A stretch of 64,000 nucleotides of DNA. It comes from Triangularia verruculosa (Eukaryota > Ascomycota > Sordariomycetes > Sordariales > Podosporaceae). Within the stretch, counting starts at the first letter, position 1. Each line of letters opens with the position of its first letter. Shown one piece after another: positions 9,614-20,458 of this stretch. The stretch spans positions 62,001 to 126,000 of the forward strand of contig MU863949.1 of NCBI GenBank assembly GCA_033296885.1, written 5' to 3'. The notes below the pieces were generated by a model. That model did no database searches and was not told the DNA's origin. It was given only the letters and a program-made list of their open reading frames with translations. Made by a program: the position numbers and the translations under genes.

Positions 9614-10631
9614 ATGGCTGCTTTCATACCGGACGAAGACCTCGTCCCGAAGGTTCTGCTGCACCATTCCGACAACACAGCGACACACATAGTGCCATGG
9701 TGGCGAGTCGAGAGGGGAAAGGATGGGCGACTCGTACGACACTTTACGGACCTGAAGAGCGAGGTTCTCAGTTACCAGCAGGTTTTGGACCAAGCGGCTG
9801 CGTGCTCAAAGTGGTATGAGGCCGAGATATTCTTCCGCAACGACTATGATTACGGTGATATACCGTTCTATCACGGTCACGGTAAGGTCCAGGTCACTTG
9901 GCTGCTACAACCTTCTCCAATCTGAAAACTGACGCCATCTTTGATCTGAACCAGCTGCCGACTTCGAAGTCGCTCGCTCCTGCCTGCTCGAGTACCTCGA
10001 CTCTATACAATCGCACTTGAGAAAATTCTTTGCAGAAATTGACAAGCAAATCTTCCAAAAGCAAAAGTGCTTCGACATGCAACGAAGGAAGGAGCTTCTG
10101 CATCTCGTTCGCATCGCCTTGTAAGTCATTGTGATTCTACCAGGGGTTCACCTTCACTGACCCGTCATGTGGGCCACCAGTTACAACACACTCGTCATGC
10201 TCCTCTGGACACTTTCATTCCAAATCCTTGCGAAACATCTCCATCTCGCCATCGCACCAGTCATCTACGCATTGCTGCACCTCGTGGCCCACGACGTCCT
10301 TGGCGCAAGCTGGGGAATCCTTTTCAGCACCACACGCACGTTAGTTTCCAGGAACTCCTCCCCCGTCCGACGAGAATTCACAGCTGCAGAAAAAGAGCTC
10401 GATGATGCCCGCCAAGAGTGGAATGTTTTCAAGAAGTCTACGTTCAGACGGTGGACAAAAATGTGGGCGATGGTCCACGATGGTGCGCTCACGAAAAGAC
10501 TCGACGACGAGATGGAGTACTTTGGGTTTCAAAGCAGCGTATGGGCTTATCTACCTCCGAAGCTGAGCGAGCTGTTGTTTGAAGATGAACCGAGGACGAG
10601 GTTTTTGGACTCGGTGGACTTTGACTGGTAA
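9614..10631 (+). CDS. Hypothetical protein with a central hydrophobic region
   Basis: Exons 9614-9881, 9955-10120 and 10181-10631, 294 residues. Intron 1 (73 bp) has GTAAGG and ACCAG; intron 2 (60 bp) has GTAAGT and CACCAG; phases agree at both. The N-terminal third is globular (WWRVERGKDGRLVRHFTDLKSEVLSY). The middle has a charged helix (HLRKFFAEIDKQIFQKQ) followed by RIAFYNTLVMLLWTLSFQIL and a second hydrophobic stretch (IAPVIYALLHLVAHDVLGASWGILF), compatible with two membrane helices at roughly residues 145-195. The C-terminus is acidic/aromatic (DSVDFDW). No family recognised. Confidence 0.7.
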
Positions 10632-11152
10632 ACTTCCTCCTGCTGACGCAAGGGTAGTACTCATCGTTAGATGATTCCAAATTCGCATTTCAAAATCAGA
10701 TCTTGAGCTCTTTATTTGCGCCCCGGGTAGTTGCAGGTTGTAGTTCAACCTACCTTATCATTGAGGACTTCAACAAAGTCCTTCTGCCATGTTTGCTTTT
10801 GGGAAGCTATTGAGGAAATGGATGCCACGCGTTTGCATTCAGGTACCTGAAATCTGATCTTTATTTAGTATTTTGAGGAGCCGTTATCATAGAAAGGTAG
10901 ATAACCTGGGAAGCGGTGCATCATGGTTTCACTTGCTCCGGGAAAAGCCTGAGCACCGTAGACGTACCGGCAGCCGCCCCTAATCTGCCCAAAAGAGATG
11001 GAGTTGCCCACGACAAAAAAGTTTTGATCTCTGTATGTACCTTAAATGACGTCGCTTTGTCTATCTGTCATAATCATGACAACAATCATGGCCTTTGTCA
11101 CGCCTAACAGCTCAAACCACGCCCGAGAGCCAGGCAAACTGCAAACAATCCC
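10632..11152. other. Intergenic between convergent genes
   Basis: 521 bp between the 3' ends of the 9614 gene and PDX2. Nothing recognised. Confidence 0.5.
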
Positions 11153-11869
11153 TCAAGTCTGCTCGGTAACGCTCTTCCCACTCCTAATCACTAGATCCTC
11201 TCCCTTCACACTCTGACTCAGCGCCTCGACAACATTTCCCAACCACCAAGCGTGCACCCTCACATCGCCCGTCAGTTCCGGATGAAAACTCGTCCCAAAT
11301 ACATTTCCCTGCCTCACCGCAACAATATCCTCCTCCTCCCCAGGCTTCTTAACCGTACCCAGCACCCTCACCTTCCCATCCCCATTAATCACCTCTTCGA
11401 CCACTGGCGCTCTGATAAACACTCCCCTAAACGGCCCCTCGCCGTCTCCCAGGAACTCCAAATTCAGATCCGCCACAAAAGACTGCACCTGCGTGCCAAA
11501 TTTGTTGCGTAGTACCCTCACATCCAACCCTCCGATAAGCTCCTGCCCACCTTGCTTGGTGGCAGAGGCTTCCTCAGCCAGCATTACCAGACCGGCACAG
11601 GTTCCCCAGACAGGCTTATGGTTGATCTTGACGAACTCTCGTAATGGCTCGAAGAGACCGAGGCGGCGGGCGACAATGGCCATTGTGGTGGATTCGCCGC
11701 CTGGAATGACAAGGGCATCGCAGAGGGATAACTGCTCGGGTGTGCGGACTTCGAGAAAATGAAAGGTGATGGATGGGTAGCTGCTGGAAGCGCGGTGGAG
11801 AAGGGCAATGTGCTCTACCACGCCGCCTTGGAGGGCTAGTACGCCGACTGTGATTGCTGGTGGTGGCAT
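11153..11869 (-). CDS. PDX2: PDX2: pyridoxal 5'-phosphate synthase glutaminase subunit (PdxT/SNO)
   Basis: Single exon, 238 residues, slightly longer than bacterial PdxT. It hydrolyses glutamine and channels ammonia to PDX1 for vitamin B6 synthesis in the cytosol. Family signatures: VGVLALQGGVVEH at residues 8-20, PGGEST at 56-61, the nucleophile Cys91 in VWGTCAG, and His196/Glu198 of the triad in SFHPELTGD. The ATG at 11869 puts VGVLALQGG at the normal distance from the start. It is transcribed away from PDX1 (13238), with 1368 bp between the two start codons. Divergent PDX1/PDX2 (SNZ/SNO) pairs are established in fungi, so a shared promoter and co-regulation are expected. Confidence 0.96.
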   Translation of the reverse strand: MPPPAITVGVLALQGGVVEHIALLHRASSSYPSITFHFLEVRTPEQLSLCDALVIPGGESTTMAIVARRLGLFEPLREFVKINHKPVWGTCAGLVMLAEEASATKQGGQELIGGLDVRVLRNKFGTQVQSFVADLNLEFLGDGEGPFRGVFIRAPVVEEVINGDGKVRVLGTVKKPGEEEDIVAVRQGNVFGTSFHPELTGDVRVHAWWLGNVVEALSQSVKGEDLVIRSGKSVTEQT

Positions 11870-13237
11870 GGCCGAGGTTGAGGTATGTAGTGGAGTGTTG
11901 GCGTAGGTGAGAGCGAGTTATTCAAAGAATGGGTCAAAGCGATACTGAAGGTATAGGTAGGTAACTTATTAAGTGGTGACTTATTGACTTGTTACACCAA
12001 GAGCACCAACTCGACAATGACTTTGTTGATAGTTTTCTTGGTCAAGTGATGGGGGTATCTCTTGCATGGAGAATCTGGGTATCTCAAACTTGCCGTCGAG
12101 TCACGATGCTCTCGATGTTCAGGCGGCGGCGGTTATCGCAAATCATCAAACAGGTACCGGGACGTAAGCTCGATGCAGGTGAGTGGTGACATGGTTACTG
12201 ACTACTGGGGTGCCACGGGATATGCCGGATAGGGGCGGCTTACTTGGACCCTTTGGTGAAGATCCGACAGGAAAAAATCCCTCGCCACCCCAATTGGGGA
12301 CGACATCGGACACTTTCACACACAGTGCAAGGGGCCAGGCAAAAGGCTCGTCGAGATTTTTCACCATTGAATGGTGCAAGAAGGGACCTCGCCTCGCCTC
12401 GACATGGCCGAGGGGTGGCAGGACCGTGGAGAGGAAATAAAGTTGGCACAGTGTGGGCACCCCACGCTTGCCCAGGAAAAAAAGTTGGAGGGGTAATATC
12501 TGCCCCTCAACCCCTCGTTGGGTGTGACTCTTTTCTTTGTTTTGGGAAAGGGCGCGTGGGCAGTAAGCCGCATGTCAAACTGCCGCTTTCATGTTGGCTT
12601 CCTTAGGGCGTGGGATGCCCAGATTGTATAGTCAACAATTGACCTCGGCCGTAGAATGCGAAGGTCACAAATTGGTACCATGATGCCAAAGGAGACAGTG
12701 GCACAAGCATGATACGTAAACTCCGTGAGAACAACCGCCGGTCACCTTCTCTTTGAGAGTTAGAACGTTATGTAATCCTGAGCTTCGTGAGTGGTGCGCC
12801 GACGCTCCGGGCCCTCTCCGATCCGGAGACAAGGGTCCTCAACGGTCAAGCCGTGAGCCGTTCCAGACCCGGAGTTCTCGCAACGCTACAGTAGATCTCA
12901 CACTGTGCGTGTGATCCCGCCTTCCGCACTCCCATGCATGCATACACCTGACGATCGAGGGGTCAACCACCACGGCTGTCCCCTCACTGACTCACGAATC
13001 ATCTTCTTTAAAAAGGTCAATTGCTGTCCCCTTGGAGGCAATTGCTCTGGATATTCACAGCATCAACTTCACTCAAGGGTCTGCCTATCAAAACCACCAG
13101 CTTGACCTCGACCTCCAAGCATCAAAGAATATTACATAACCACGCTACCAAACCTTAAAACACCTCTTCCTCCACTAAAAAAAAAGCTCAAACGCTTTTT
13201 CCTTCTAACACATATCGCTAAAGTCTACACATTCACA
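11870..13237. promoter_or_regulatory. Bidirectional PDX2/PDX1 promoter region
   Basis: 1368 bp between two divergent start codons. It contains a TATAGGTAGGTAAC word near 11950-11963, CCCCT (STRE-like) cores including 12980-12984 and 13028-13032, a TTTAAAAAGG A/T stretch near 13017, and a pyrimidine/A-rich leader before the PDX1 ATG. Overlapping open frames on both strands at 12146-12606 lack any domain and are treated as noncoding. Regulatory meaning is inferred from position only. Confidence 0.55.
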
Positions 13238-14173
13238 ATGGCCACCAACCTCGCCAACGGCCTCTCCTCCATCAGCGATGACTTCACCGTCAAAGCCGGC
13301 CTCGCCCAGATGCTCAAGGGCGGCGTCATCATGGACGTAACCAACGTCGAGCAAGCCCGCATTGCCGAGGAGGCCGGTGCCGTTGCCGTCATGGCCCTCG
13401 AGCGCATTCCTTCCGACATTCGCAAGGTCGGCGGCGTTGTCCGCATGTCCAACCCTGAGATGATCAAGGAGATCCAGGCCGCCGTCACCATTCCCGTCAT
13501 GGCCAAGGCCCGTATCGGCCACATCGTCGAGTGCCAGATTCTTGAGGCCCTTGGCATTGACTACGTCGACGAGAGCGAGGTTCTCACCCCTGCTGATGAC
13601 CAGTACCACGTCCAGAAGACCGACTTCAAGGTCCCCTTCGTTTGCGGCTGCAGGAACTTGGGTGAGGCCCTCAGGAGAATCAAGGAGGGGGCCGCTTTCA
13701 TCCGCACCAAGGGTGAGGCTGGTACTGGTGATGTTGTCGAGGCTGTCAAGCACATCCGGACGGTGAATGCCGAGATCGCCCAGGCGAAGGCTGCTCTGGC
13801 TTCTGAGGGCGAGTTGGGCATTGCCAAGTTGGCCAGAGAGATTGGGGCTGATCCCATCCTCCTGAAGCAGACCGCTGAGTTGGGGCGCCTGCCTGTTGTC
13901 AACTTTGCCGCCGGTGGTGTGGCTACCCCAGCCGACGCTGCGCTCATGATGCAGCTTGGCTGCGATGGCGTGTTTGTCGGCAGTGGTATCTTCAAGGATG
14001 CGCTCGACCGCGAGCATGCTGCTAAGCGTGCCAGGGCCATCGTCAAGGCTGTTGCCAACTGGACCGACAAGAAGGCGCTCATCGAGGCCAGCATTGAGCA
14101 TGGCACAGCCATGAAGGGCATCAGCAACGCTGACCTGAAGGAGGAGGAGAGGCTGGCTGGCAGAGGCTGGTAA
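13238..14173 (+). CDS. PDX1: PDX1: pyridoxal 5'-phosphate synthase catalytic subunit (PdxS/SNZ)
   Basis: Intronless, 311 residues, the usual family length. It condenses ribose 5-phosphate, glyceraldehyde 3-phosphate and PDX2-derived ammonia to pyridoxal 5'-phosphate. It is a (beta/alpha)8 barrel: KGGVIMDV near 27-34, VMALERIPSDIR at 51-62, the Schiff-base lysine Lys90 in IPVMAKARIGH, the second lysine Lys158 in FIRTKGEAGTGD, and the phosphate-binding FAAGGVATPADAA and FVGSGIF loops. All catalytic residues are present. Coding is strongly C-biased at third positions, as in highly expressed fungal genes. Partner PDX2 is divergent at 11869. Confidence 0.98.
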   Translation: MATNLANGLSSISDDFTVKAGLAQMLKGGVIMDVTNVEQARIAEEAGAVAVMALERIPSDIRKVGGVVRMSNPEMIKEIQAAVTIPVMAKARIGHIVECQILEALGIDYVDESEVLTPADDQYHVQKTDFKVPFVCGCRNLGEALRRIKEGAAFIRTKGEAGTGDVVEAVKHIRTVNAEIAQAKAALASEGELGIAKLAREIGADPILLKQTAELGRLPVVNFAAGGVATPADAALMMQLGCDGVFVGSGIFKDALDREHAAKRARAIVKAVANWTDKKALIEASIEHGTAMKGISNADLKEEERLAGRGW

Positions 14174-15489
14174 AAAAAAGGTGATCTGCGCAACAGCGGC
14201 AAAAGATCCGGGTTTTTTTATGGTATTCGATTTTGGGATGGGAAAAGCGAGAACAGCATCATTCGCATTATGGGGTCGAGTCTTAACACCGGCGTGGGTC
14301 GTGAAATGGGTGGCAATCTGTTTTGTTTCTAATCTTATGGCATGATATCATGAGGATTCAGAGGTTCCGCACCTCGAAGCAATGGAGCATGTACCAACTC
14401 TCGCCGTGCCTATGACTCTGTGAGTGATTGCGACTTTGGCAGCGATGCTTGGGTCTGGTGACAAAAGGACGAGTCAAAGTCTTAGACTCATGGTCTTTGT
14501 GATACTCACCATTGAACGTCACATAGACCGTCTGCCTATAACAAACTGATGTCCACTAAGGTACCTATACTTTAGCTCAACCATTTTTAAGTTCAGATTA
14601 CCACCACACAAAGTTTTCATCGCCTGTTTTGTTATATAGTAGTCTCATCCTCTTCATGGTTCTGCCTCCGCAGACAACAGATACCCTTATACTCCCATCC
14701 AAGTTGAAACTCAAGTCCAATGAACCGGAGGATCGGTAGCAATAACACAATGAAAATGTAAGGAACGCGGCCGGTGCAGCCCACCTACCTACACGACCCG
14801 GGCAGATATTGTTCGGTCAATAGCACGCCCTCCACTTCGGACACCTCTTGTAGCAGAGGGAGCAGTTCACCGCTAGTAGCTTCATGGTAAATGTCTTTTA
14901 TTGCTTCATCATCATCCTAACGTAGTTGAAGCTAACAAGTACGCTTGGATGAAAACGTCACAGCAGCCAGCTCAGAAGCCCTTCCTACTGGACACCCGAG
15001 GTTTCATCCTTGCTGGGGGTGCCTGTATCTACACTGCCGCATTCGCTGTGCGAACGGTTTTACCATGTTTCCTGGTGAGGGAAAGGCAAGATAGCCATCC
15101 ATGAGTACACTTATTTGGTTTCTAATATGTGGCAGACTTTCCAACCCTAGGTAAAGGGGAAAAAACATGGAATAAGAAAGAAATCATCTCTTTGTGCTCA
15201 TATTTCTAGTATACCTAATGCAATCATCAACCGGGAGAGCCCATCCCTTGATTAGATCCCACGAAAAGTTTAAACCCATAACAATGCATCCCGCTTTCCC
15301 AACCAGAAAAGGAATACCCCATCTCATTCGTATCCAACGCAAAATTAAGGGGGTATACCATCACGAGAAAAAGTGTAATGCCCATCCTACCTATTCCAAC
15401 CCAAAAGACTTCCCGCTCATCGCCCCAAATGTCCAAAAATCCAAAAAGAATTCCATGCCAATAGTCGTCGTGCTGATTATTAAAAGTAT
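14174..15489. other. Intergenic between convergent genes
   Basis: 1.3 kb downstream of PDX1 and downstream of the rhodopsin-like gene. It has a CACCTACCTACAC word near 14780 and no supported gene. Confidence 0.5.
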
Positions 15490-16997
15490 TTATCCCATAG
15501 ACCTTACGGTAACCTCGGGCCCTAGTAATGAAGCCTGCGTGCTGACGGACGCCGCATCTGTCTTTGCGTATGGCCTGCTCACCGGCCTCAAGCCCGCCAA
15601 GTCTTCAATGATGCTCCCACCATGTTTGCTATGACTGATGGATTCCAGCTCCTTCTTCCCTTTGTCTCGTACTTCGGCCGCGCTTGATTTTCGTGGTCGC
15701 TGATGTTGCTGATGATGTGTTTGTGCTTCGATATCGATGTGCCTCAACGCCACGTCCTCTATTACGTTGTCATCCTTGTTGGTATCGTTATTACTATCTC
15801 TTCTGTTTTTGTTCTCTTCCGCAGCAACTTCCAGCCAGCCGCCAGTGCTGGCTCGTATCGGTGTCGGTTGGTGCCTCAGTGGCATTGACCCAATCGTCAC
15901 TCCGTGGCTCGGCTCCGCTGTGGTCTCGCCTGACCGGGGTTCGAGGAGGTTGGGAAACAAGTGCGTAACAAGAGGCTTGAGCGTCATGGCGCAGGCGACA
16001 ACAATGGAGGTATGAACCTCGAGCGACGTCCAATGGTTCGTGACGGCGTTATGGTAGGTGTGATCGATGTCTGAGCTGGACTTCCTGTGAATGACTATGA
16101 TAATGCGGACGACAGAAACAACGCAAATACTAAGATGATGTGCGTCAGTGCTTGCCGCCGGGAAATATGTGACCGGACTTGAAAACATACAAGAAGCCAA
16201 CGGCAAACACAGCCACCACAGCAATTTTCTGTCGGCGAGGAAGCTTCAACGGCACTATGCTCGGAACTGGAAGAAAAAAGATCAAAAAGTCTGACAGGAC
16301 AACCAAACTGCAAGGCAGACAGCGATTAGCTTGAGGAATAACAGGGTGGGGATGGAAAGAAATAAGGCATACCTGGTGTTGGCCCACCATACAGCCTCAG
16401 GATGGCAAAAGCTGGGTTTGACATCAGGGTTCCAGATTGCCTGAAGAGGGATGCAAAACGTGAACATCATGGCCAGTGCCCACAGATTGTGTATAATAAC
16501 AAAGATGAGCATGGCCCAAGAACATCTTTTCGCCCACTCATACGTGAAGATAGTCACGTAGATCACACATATTGACATTTTGCTGAATCCAAGCGAGAAG
16601 GCATACCACAACAGCGAAAAGTACCACGTCTAAAAAAGCAGTTAAGTATTGCATTCATTTACGACAGGGAGGGGGTCGGAGGCACCTTCATCATCTTGGA
16701 GAAGTTCTCGGGTGGAATATCCCAAATGTGTTTTCCAGATCCATAACGAACCTCGAACGTCATCGAAGCGCACATGGCTCCTGCTCCAATCAAGGATAGG
16801 AGGATAAGCCAGTCGGCACTGCCGACCATTCGGATAATCCTGATGCGTGTCCAAAACCTCAAAGCAACAAAGATGGCCGCGACCGCGAAAGTGCCCCAAG
16901 CTGCAATCAGCATTGAAGGTCCCCGGGTGTCATGGGGCAGGGCTTCCCACTCGGGGGTACCGGGGAGCGGGTATGGTAAGACCTCATCTTCGCCCAT
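15490..16997 (-). CDS. Fungal rhodopsin-like (SAT4-type) seven-TM membrane protein
   Basis: Exons 16997-16686, 16629-16373, 16307-16191 and 16129-15490, 441 residues. The three introns are 56, 65 and 61 bp with GT-AG borders (GTGCCT, GTATGC, GTATGT donors). Hydrophobic segments: MLIAAWGTFAVAAIFVALRFW, WLILLSLIGAGAMCASM, YFSLLWYAFSLGFSKMSICVIYVTIF, a CSWAMLIFVIIHNLWALAMM block with FCIPLQAIWNP, SLVVLSDFLIFFLPVPSIV, IAVVAVFAVGFICVVSVVRIIIVI and a TSLEVHTSIVVACAMTL segment. The LPVPSIVxLxLPRRQKIAVVAVFAVGF pattern is typical of the integral membrane rhodopsin domain family, which includes PTH11-like receptors. The C-terminal ~150 residues are polar, His/Lys/Ser-rich and cytoplasmic-looking. No CFEM domain. 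Ligand unknown. Confidence 0.85.
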
Positions 16998-18475
16998 CGG
17001 GTCGTTGGAGATTTACTTGTCGAGGTCGGTGAGCTGACATGCCTTTGAGCACAAACACAACAGAATTGATGATGCCCGTTCAACAACTGATGGACATGAT
17101 CACTGGCGTGTCATGGGCTGAGCTGGACGAGAACGATGGAGGGCAAGACTGGACTAAAACTTGGCTCTCCAAGACCGTGGATCCTCTCGTCTTTAAGAAG
17201 TGCTCCCATCGACCTGGAGTCCAGGGCGAAGTCCCAGCAGCACGGCCTAACAAATCCCCGCGACCCTGTCGCCCCATAATATCGATGCAGGCTATGGACG
17301 TCAGGGGCTTAGTGCCATTCAGGGGTAGCATCCGGGAGCCCCCAACCCTAGGGCGATGGACAGACCTTTCATGCTGTCTCTCGGGGGATCTGGGGAAGTG
17401 GGACAAGTCCATGTCTCGATCAGCCAAGTGGCTCATAGCGCCATGCATGTTGAGATGAAACTGGCAGCGCAGCCTTTTCGTTTATGGGCTGGTGCTGGCA
17501 ACTTGGAAAACCATCGCGGTGTTTGCGTCACCTGTTACTCCGTAGATGCCCTAGTGCCGAGGCCCTGGGGCGAAAGACTACCTTGGCAGCGCCACGGGTT
17601 TTCTCGCCTAGCGGTGATTTCCTCATCGCCAGCGTCGATGACTGGTAACCAACAGAATGAGGCCAGACTAGCAGCATCCCAGGCTCTGAGAGAGGCGGTG
17701 GGCGATATGGGACGAAGAAATCAGAGGATTGTCGATTCCGCATTCTGAAACCAGGTTCGCATGCGGCTGCAGGGCATTCCCGGTTGCGTCGATCCAGTCA
17801 TGCGGTAATGCTTCGGATTGGAGCGGCAAGAGCCTCAACCACAGGTGAAATGATGGGAAGTGAGGTGGGCTGCTCAAAGATAGCAAAAGAGCACCGTCAT
17901 CTCGCTGTCTCTTTTTATCAGACAAGTCGATTTGATGCGCATGGCGGGACGAATTACGGCCAGCATGACCGAACCCGGTTAAAGCGCCGAGGAACAAGCT
18001 TTTGGGCTCTTGGGCCGGGGACGATCGCACCTGCTGTGCTCAGCCCGTGGCACGCAAACTGAGGCTATTCCCAACATCATCCAGGCAGGTCCGATGGTGT
18101 GGTTGGTTACCACGTCATGTGTGTCTAACACACTGAAGGCAGTTCCGAATCAAGAACACGGTGAAACAATTGCACACTGCACTTGCGGCAACCTTTTTCA
18201 TTGCTGCAACCCTGACTGACGATCCTTGGTGATCCACTTATTTGCCAAGACCTATTGCCTGCCGGGACAAGCTGATTCAAGTTGCGCCCCACCAAAATTT
18301 CCAACACCGCGGGGCAGCTGTTTGGCACATTGATGAGCCTCCAGATCAGAAGGAAATTCCCATCATCAACACCAGCTCATTGAATAGAAACAAATCTACT
18401 TTTTTGCGATTCATTCCAGATATCCCGCCGTTAACCCGTCATCCATCACCCCCAGGAACAGACCTTCTTTCCACC
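16998..18475. promoter_or_regulatory. Divergent intergenic region, rhodopsin-like / RPC37
   Basis: 1.48 kb between divergent starts at 16997 (minus) and 18476 (plus). Several long open frames occur here (for example 17039-17458 and 17356-17748, plus) but have no domain or splice logic. The frame upstream of the RPC37 ATG is open from 18242; the TCCACCATGTCC context at 18476 was preferred. Confidence 0.45.
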
Positions 18476-19558
18476 ATGTCCGCCATCCCGTTCGAGGAAG
18501 ATGACGATCCTGTCATCGCCGAGTACAACGTCTTCGTCAAGCCTCCCCTCCCAGAAAACCGCAAGCTCGTCCTCCTTCAGTTCTTCAACAAGACCGCTAC
18601 GGACCCCTCTACGCTCCGCATCCCACATATCATTGGCATGCGCCACAAGCCTGAGTCCGGTTTCTACGAAGTTGACTGTCCAATCGACATCAGCACTGCC
18701 TATGATCGCAGCAAGGGTGTAGAAATGGGCTCTGCCCTCGCCAAATCCCTCGAGGCCAAGAAGGGCGGCACACACGGTCTGGCAGGTGGATTCAGCTCGG
18801 TCGGCCCATCAGTAACAGCAGCCAGTAGAGCAGGCCGCAGACCAGTTCCCGGAGAAGAGGAGCCTCCGCAAATGAGTTTCGAGGAGGCCAAGAGGAAGAA
18901 CATGGTGCTGAAGAAGCAAACTCTGAGCGGGCACCGTATCGCCAACGAAAACGTCCCCCATAGTTACGTCGGCGTCTTCAAGGGCAGTGAGTTCAACCTC
19001 CTCACCCACTCACCCATGCACCTTGGTGTACCTCTACTGACATCCACACTTCTCCCAGATAACATCCACCTAACCCCATTCACCGACACCGTCAACCTCC
19101 GCCCCTTCCAACCCCACCTCGACGCCGCCACCGAGCAGGAGCGCCTCAACCGCGCCAACCCAAACGCACCCCAAGACCAAGCCCCCGGCGGCCCCCGCGC
19201 CCCCGGCCGCGCGATCCAAATGTCCCTCAAGTCCGCCATGGACGGCGTGGCAACCGACACGATGGCCGACCGGACCCACAAGGTCCAGCAGGAGAAGTGG
19301 CAGCATCTAGACTACCTGCCAGACGACACCAACGGCGCCTGGCAGGCCTACCGCGAGAACCTCTTGCTGGTTCCGGAGAAAGACTTGGACAAAGCAAAGG
19401 AGGACAGCAGCAAGGAGGACGCCAAGGGGAAGGCAAAGGAGATGGTGGACGAGAGGGACAAAATCTGCGCCATGCCGGACCTGGTGGACAAGGTTGCGCA
19501 CTTGAGGACGGACTGGGACGAGGAGAAGTATGTAAAGATCATCACAGAAAAGTGGTAA
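18476..19558 (+). CDS. RPC37: RNA polymerase III subunit RPC5 (yeast Rpc37)
   Basis: Intronless, 360 residues. A nuclear subunit of RNA polymerase III which, with Rpc53, forms the TFIIF-like subcomplex for initiation, termination and reinitiation. Family marks: an acidic N-terminus leading into DDDPVIAEYNVFVKPPLPENRKLVLLQFF, then SGFYEVDCPIDISTAYDRSKGVEMGSALAKS near residues 58-88, SYVGVFKGSEFNLLTH near 160, and HLTPFTDTVNLRPFQPHLD near 197-215. Residues 290-330 are a Lys/Asp/Glu-rich linker before a C-terminal TEKW. The start was set at the ATG preceding SAIPFEEDDD, which matches family N-termini. Confidence 0.9.
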   Translation: MSAIPFEEDDDPVIAEYNVFVKPPLPENRKLVLLQFFNKTATDPSTLRIPHIIGMRHKPESGFYEVDCPIDISTAYDRSKGVEMGSALAKSLEAKKGGTHGLAGGFSSVGPSVTAASRAGRRPVPGEEEPPQMSFEEAKRKNMVLKKQTLSGHRIANENVPHSYVGVFKGSEFNLLTHSPMHLGVPLLTSTLLPDNIHLTPFTDTVNLRPFQPHLDAATEQERLNRANPNAPQDQAPGGPRAPGRAIQMSLKSAMDGVATDTMADRTHKVQQEKWQHLDYLPDDTNGAWQAYRENLLLVPEKDLDKAKEDSSKEDAKGKAKEMVDERDKICAMPDLVDKVAHLRTDWDEEKYVKIITEKW

Positions 19559-20458
19559 CTTGGGTGTGTGAAAAGGGTTTATGGCGCAATTGCTTGGCTG
19601 GAGTTTACGAGGCGTTTGCTTTTTCTGTTTACGCATCGGCTGCAGGTGTAGAAAGAAGGTTTTACTCGTGTATGGTCGATACCCCCTTAGTAGGAGGAAA
19701 TGAGTCCAGTGGTTTCTGTTGAGATCGTCTACTCGGGTATATCAGGGGTTCTCATTTGATGATACGCCGGGTAGAGAATGTGATAAGGCGAGATAGATAG
19801 ATATGCCCAAACTGTCTGATCACGTTGGGATCAAGACGCTGCAGTGAAGTCGGCCTTACAAGGGTGGATAGACCGTTTTGAGCAAGATATTAGATACAAC
19901 CCAAGAGATGCCGGTAGCCCATGACGGCAAGACCGCCTGAACTTCGTAGGGAAGTAGAGCTGTGTTTCTAGCGATGTGAGTAACTCTTACATGAAGACGG
20001 CGACCAGGACCATCAGTCAAGACACACGCAAGTACCTAAATCATTAACTCCATTATGGCTATGCTCCTAGTTTTCTTTTTTAATAATCTCACATACACAT
20101 CCACAACTGCCTTGCTGGCTTTCCCTATAAACCTGCCTTTTCCCGCCATCCTTTTGTTGGGTATCATTGCCAGGTAGAGAAGCCTGCTTATAAAACTGCT
20201 GTGCTGAATGATGCCCTTCCAGTATAGGACCTGCATCGCTTTGCGTGCTCCATTTTATGATGCATCGAAACCTGTGAAATAACGACGACGAAAGAAATCC
20301 AGGATAACCGACGCCTAATTGAATATCGGCTCGTCCAACATCCTTCTGCCCCAGAGATTACACATATCTCGTCAAACTTCCTAAATGACACAACAGACCT
20401 TCAGTCCGGAATCTCCTAAATGATATCGGTCGCTACTATGAGACCATCGTTTCATTCT
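19559..20458. other. Intergenic between convergent RPC37 and PAT1
   Basis: 900 bp holding two 3' ends. No gene, repeat or RNA recognised. Confidence 0.5.

Noticed and set aside
12146..12606. Overlapping open frames on both strands in the PDX promoter region
   Set aside because: Frames of similar length occur on both strands with no domain, and the region lies between two divergent starts; best read as GC-rich noncoding DNA.
13205..14101. Long open frame (298 codons) antisense to PDX1
   Set aside because: A shadow of the codon-biased PDX1 gene; its protein is Asp/Gly/Leu-rich with no domain, while the plus strand has all PdxS catalytic residues.
18242..18475. In-frame upstream extension of the RPC37 reading frame
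   Set aside because: The upstream residues do not look like the family N-terminus, whereas the ATG at 18476 gives the expected acidic start.
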